Shown: positions 62,866-64,000 of the stretch, one piece after another
Layout of the letters: each line of letters starts with the position of its first letter
How positions within the stretch are numbered: position 1 is the stretch's first letter
DNA from: Niabella sp.
GTDB taxonomy: Bacteria > Bacteroidota > Bacteroidia > Chitinophagales > Chitinophagaceae
Length of the DNA: 64,000 bases
Assembly (NCBI GenBank): GCA_017744715.1
Contig: JAGIAT010000004.1
Coordinates: forward strand, 1-64,000
Direction of reading: 5' to 3'
Notes under the pieces: generated by a model
Told to the model about the DNA's origin: nothing
Database searches by the model: none
What the model saw: only the letters and a program-made list of their open reading frames with translations
Translations under genes and position numbers: made by a program

Positions 62866-63750
62866 TTAAACCAGGGCTTTCCGCCGGTTGTTCCGCTTCA
62901 GGATCACTGCGTGCAGGATCAATGTAAGACTGATGATGGTGAAGCCCAGGTAAAAGCCGTTATTCAGCGATTTGTTTTCTTTTAAAATAATAAATGCCAT
63001 CAGGATCCCATACAAGGGTTCCAGGTTGTACGACAAGCTTACCGTAAAGGCTGAAAGCTTTTTCAGCGCGCTCATGGAAAACTGGAAAGCCACTACCGAA
63101 CAAAGCCAGGCCAGCACCAGCAGCCATAAAAAATCAGACAGCGAAGGCAACAGGGTTGCTACCGGAAACAGATGCAGATACAGGGGCATTACCAGGGAAA
63201 GGGTGATGAACCCACCGGTCATTTGCCAGGTAAGTACCGTTTGCATATTGGTGCGTTTCATTGAAAATTTTAACAGGATCGGGAATAAGGCCGCAAAGAA
63301 AGAAGAAATAAAGCCCAGTATGATCCCCAGCTTATATTGTGCGTCAAAATGAAAAATGAGGTAAATTCCAAATACGGAACAAAGCCCCAATATCAATTCG
63401 GTTTTCTTGATCGGCACCCGGTTGAGGAGCGGCTCAAGAATAGCGGAGAAGAAACCAACGGCTGAAAGACAAACCAGACCAATGGAAACATTTCCATACT
63501 TGATGGAAGCATAAAAAAACACCCAATGCAGGGCCGACAAAAAACCGATACCGCAGATCTTCAGCGCTTCTTTTGCAGATAGCCGCTGCAGTTTGCCGGT
63601 GGCCCACATCAGCACCCAAAGCGTTATCCCCGCAATCATCAGCCGGTACCATACGAGCAAGCCTTCATTGAGCGTGATCAACTCTCCTAAAAGGCCTGTA
63701 AAACCAGCCAGTAATACCGCAATATGCAATTGTAAAAACGCTTTTTTCAT
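62866..63750 (-). CDS. EamA/DMT family transporter
   Basis: A 294-residue inner-membrane protein with ten predicted helices in two EamA repeats, the drug/metabolite transporter superfamily (RhaT/YdcZ-type exporters). The repeat signature is visible as LSALHWVFFYASIKYGNVSIGLVCLSAVGFFSAILEPLLNRVPIKKTELI in the first half and SYNLEPLYGILMAFIILKENKSLNNGFYLG in the second. Such proteins move amino acids, nucleobases or other small metabolites; the substrate is not predictable. It is divergent from the last gene of the window and shares its 97-base promoter region. Confidence 0.9.
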   Translation of the reverse strand: MKKAFLQLHIAVLLAGFTGLLGELITLNEGLLVWYRLMIAGITLWVLMWATGKLQRLSAKEALKICGIGFLSALHWVFFYASIKYGNVSIGLVCLSAVGFFSAILEPLLNRVPIKKTELILGLCSVFGIYLIFHFDAQYKLGIILGFISSFFAALFPILLKFSMKRTNMQTVLTWQMTGGFITLSLVMPLYLHLFPVATLLPSLSDFLWLLVLAWLCSVVAFQFSMSALKKLSAFTVSLSYNLEPLYGILMAFIILKENKSLNNGFYLGFTIISLTLILHAVILKRNNRRKALV

Positions 63751-63780
63751 CCGGTGTGCAAGCTAATTAAATTACAGAAC

Positions 63781-63812
63781 TTTGATCACAAACATTCATT
63801 GTCTTATTTTTG
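63781..63812 (+). promoter_or_regulatory. Promoter of the arginine deiminase-like gene
   Basis: TTTG at 63781-63784, 20 bases, TATTTTTG at 63805-63812: full consensus. The predicted start near 63817 gives a leader of about 30 bases before the ATG at 63847. Confidence 0.8.
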
Positions 63813-63846
63813 TTAATAACAGACGTTAGCGTTTTAATTATCTTAT

Positions 63847-64000
63847 ATGCAGATAAATGTTACATCGGAAATTGGTTTATTAAAGAAATTGCTGGTACAC
63901 AGTCCGGACAGCGGTATCGGGAAAGTGATCCCCTCAAAAGCACAGGACTGGTTATTTGAAGACATTGTACACCTCAACACCATTCGTCGCAAAGAATACG
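63847..64000 (+). CDS. Arginine deiminase/amidinotransferase family protein, partial
   Basis: Only the first 51 codons are in the window. The peptide begins MQINVTSEIGLLKKLLVHSP, followed by an LFEDIVHLN segment, which resembles the N-terminus of arginine deiminase and related amidinotransferase-fold enzymes (LKKVLVHRP, LLFDDI). The catalytic residues lie beyond the edge, so the exact reaction cannot be told. The start is supported by a consensus promoter 35 bases upstream. Confidence 0.7.
   Translation, partial: MQINVTSEIGLLKKLLVHSPDSGIGKVIPSKAQDWLFEDIVHLNTIRRKEY

Overview
The window reads as chromosomal DNA of a Bacteroidota bacterium, most likely family Chitinophagaceae (Niabella/Niastella/Chitinophaga type). 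The reasons are a SusC/SusD pair with its own ECF sigma factor and FecR-type anti-sigma (DUF4974 tail), beta-propeller/Y_Y_Y sensor kinases with LytTR regulators, DUF4230 and DUF4251 proteins, LPVxFG Ig-like domains in secreted proteins, and promoters of the Bacteroidota type (TTTG, about 20 bases, TAnnTTTG) in place of sigma-70 E. coli boxes. The family name is inferred from gene content; no marker comparison was possible.

Layout. 1-3.8 kb: small envelope proteins, including a possible papain-like secreted protein overlapping a lipoprotein gene, and a lone class I glutamine amidotransferase. 3.8-7.2 kb: intergenic repeats and two tandem Tat-exported Gfo/Idh/MocA oxidoreductases. 7.3-15.5 kb: DUF4230 protein, a GMC oxidoreductase with its Tat-type small subunit, a PhzF-like enzyme, DNA primase, 3-methyladenine glycosylase, tRNA-Val and a membrane protein. 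15.5-22 kb: a lipoprotein, a LytTR/propeller-kinase two-component system and a surface protein. 22.3-32.3 kb: a polysaccharide utilization locus read leftwards (sigma, FecR, SusC, SusD, sulfatase) with a second sulfatase facing away. 32.9-39 kb: PEP carboxykinase, then a methionine operon metY-metX-hom behind a SAM-I riboswitch and a Met/Cys-rich leader ORF. 39-43.4 kb: tsaD, a MacB-type permease, a GNAT-MarR pair and a TetR regulator. 44-49.5 kb: a NarL-type two-component system divergent from a LamG surface protein and a lipoprotein. 49.7-58.5 kb: an esterase, tRNA-Ser and a rhamnosidase-type glycosidase cluster. 59-61.5 kb: a cytochrome c/DsrE/binding-protein operon that looks like extracytoplasmic sulfur chemistry. 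61.7-64 kb: PPK2, an EamA transporter and the start of an arginine-deiminase-family gene.

Strongest leads. (1) A 35-codon ORF between the SAM-I riboswitch terminator and metY ends in a Met-Cys-Cys-Cys-Ile-Cys-Cys-Met run, which suggests a second, translation-coupled sulfur amino acid sensor. (2) Two otherwise unrelated secreted proteins share an Ig-like domain split by a transmembrane hairpin that ends in a lipobox-like Ser-Cys; each lies beside a two-component system. (3) A 42-bp near-perfect palindrome with nested outer arms lies upstream of the tetR gene, and a 24-bp palindrome overlaps the GNAT-MarR promoter. (4) Four genes have a -7 box only 4-5 bases before the start codon, implying leaderless mRNAs; tRNA-Ser supplies an internal ruler for that distance. 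(5) Heptamer-repeat arrays and 106-116 bp CGC-rich tandem repeats recur in intergenic DNA.
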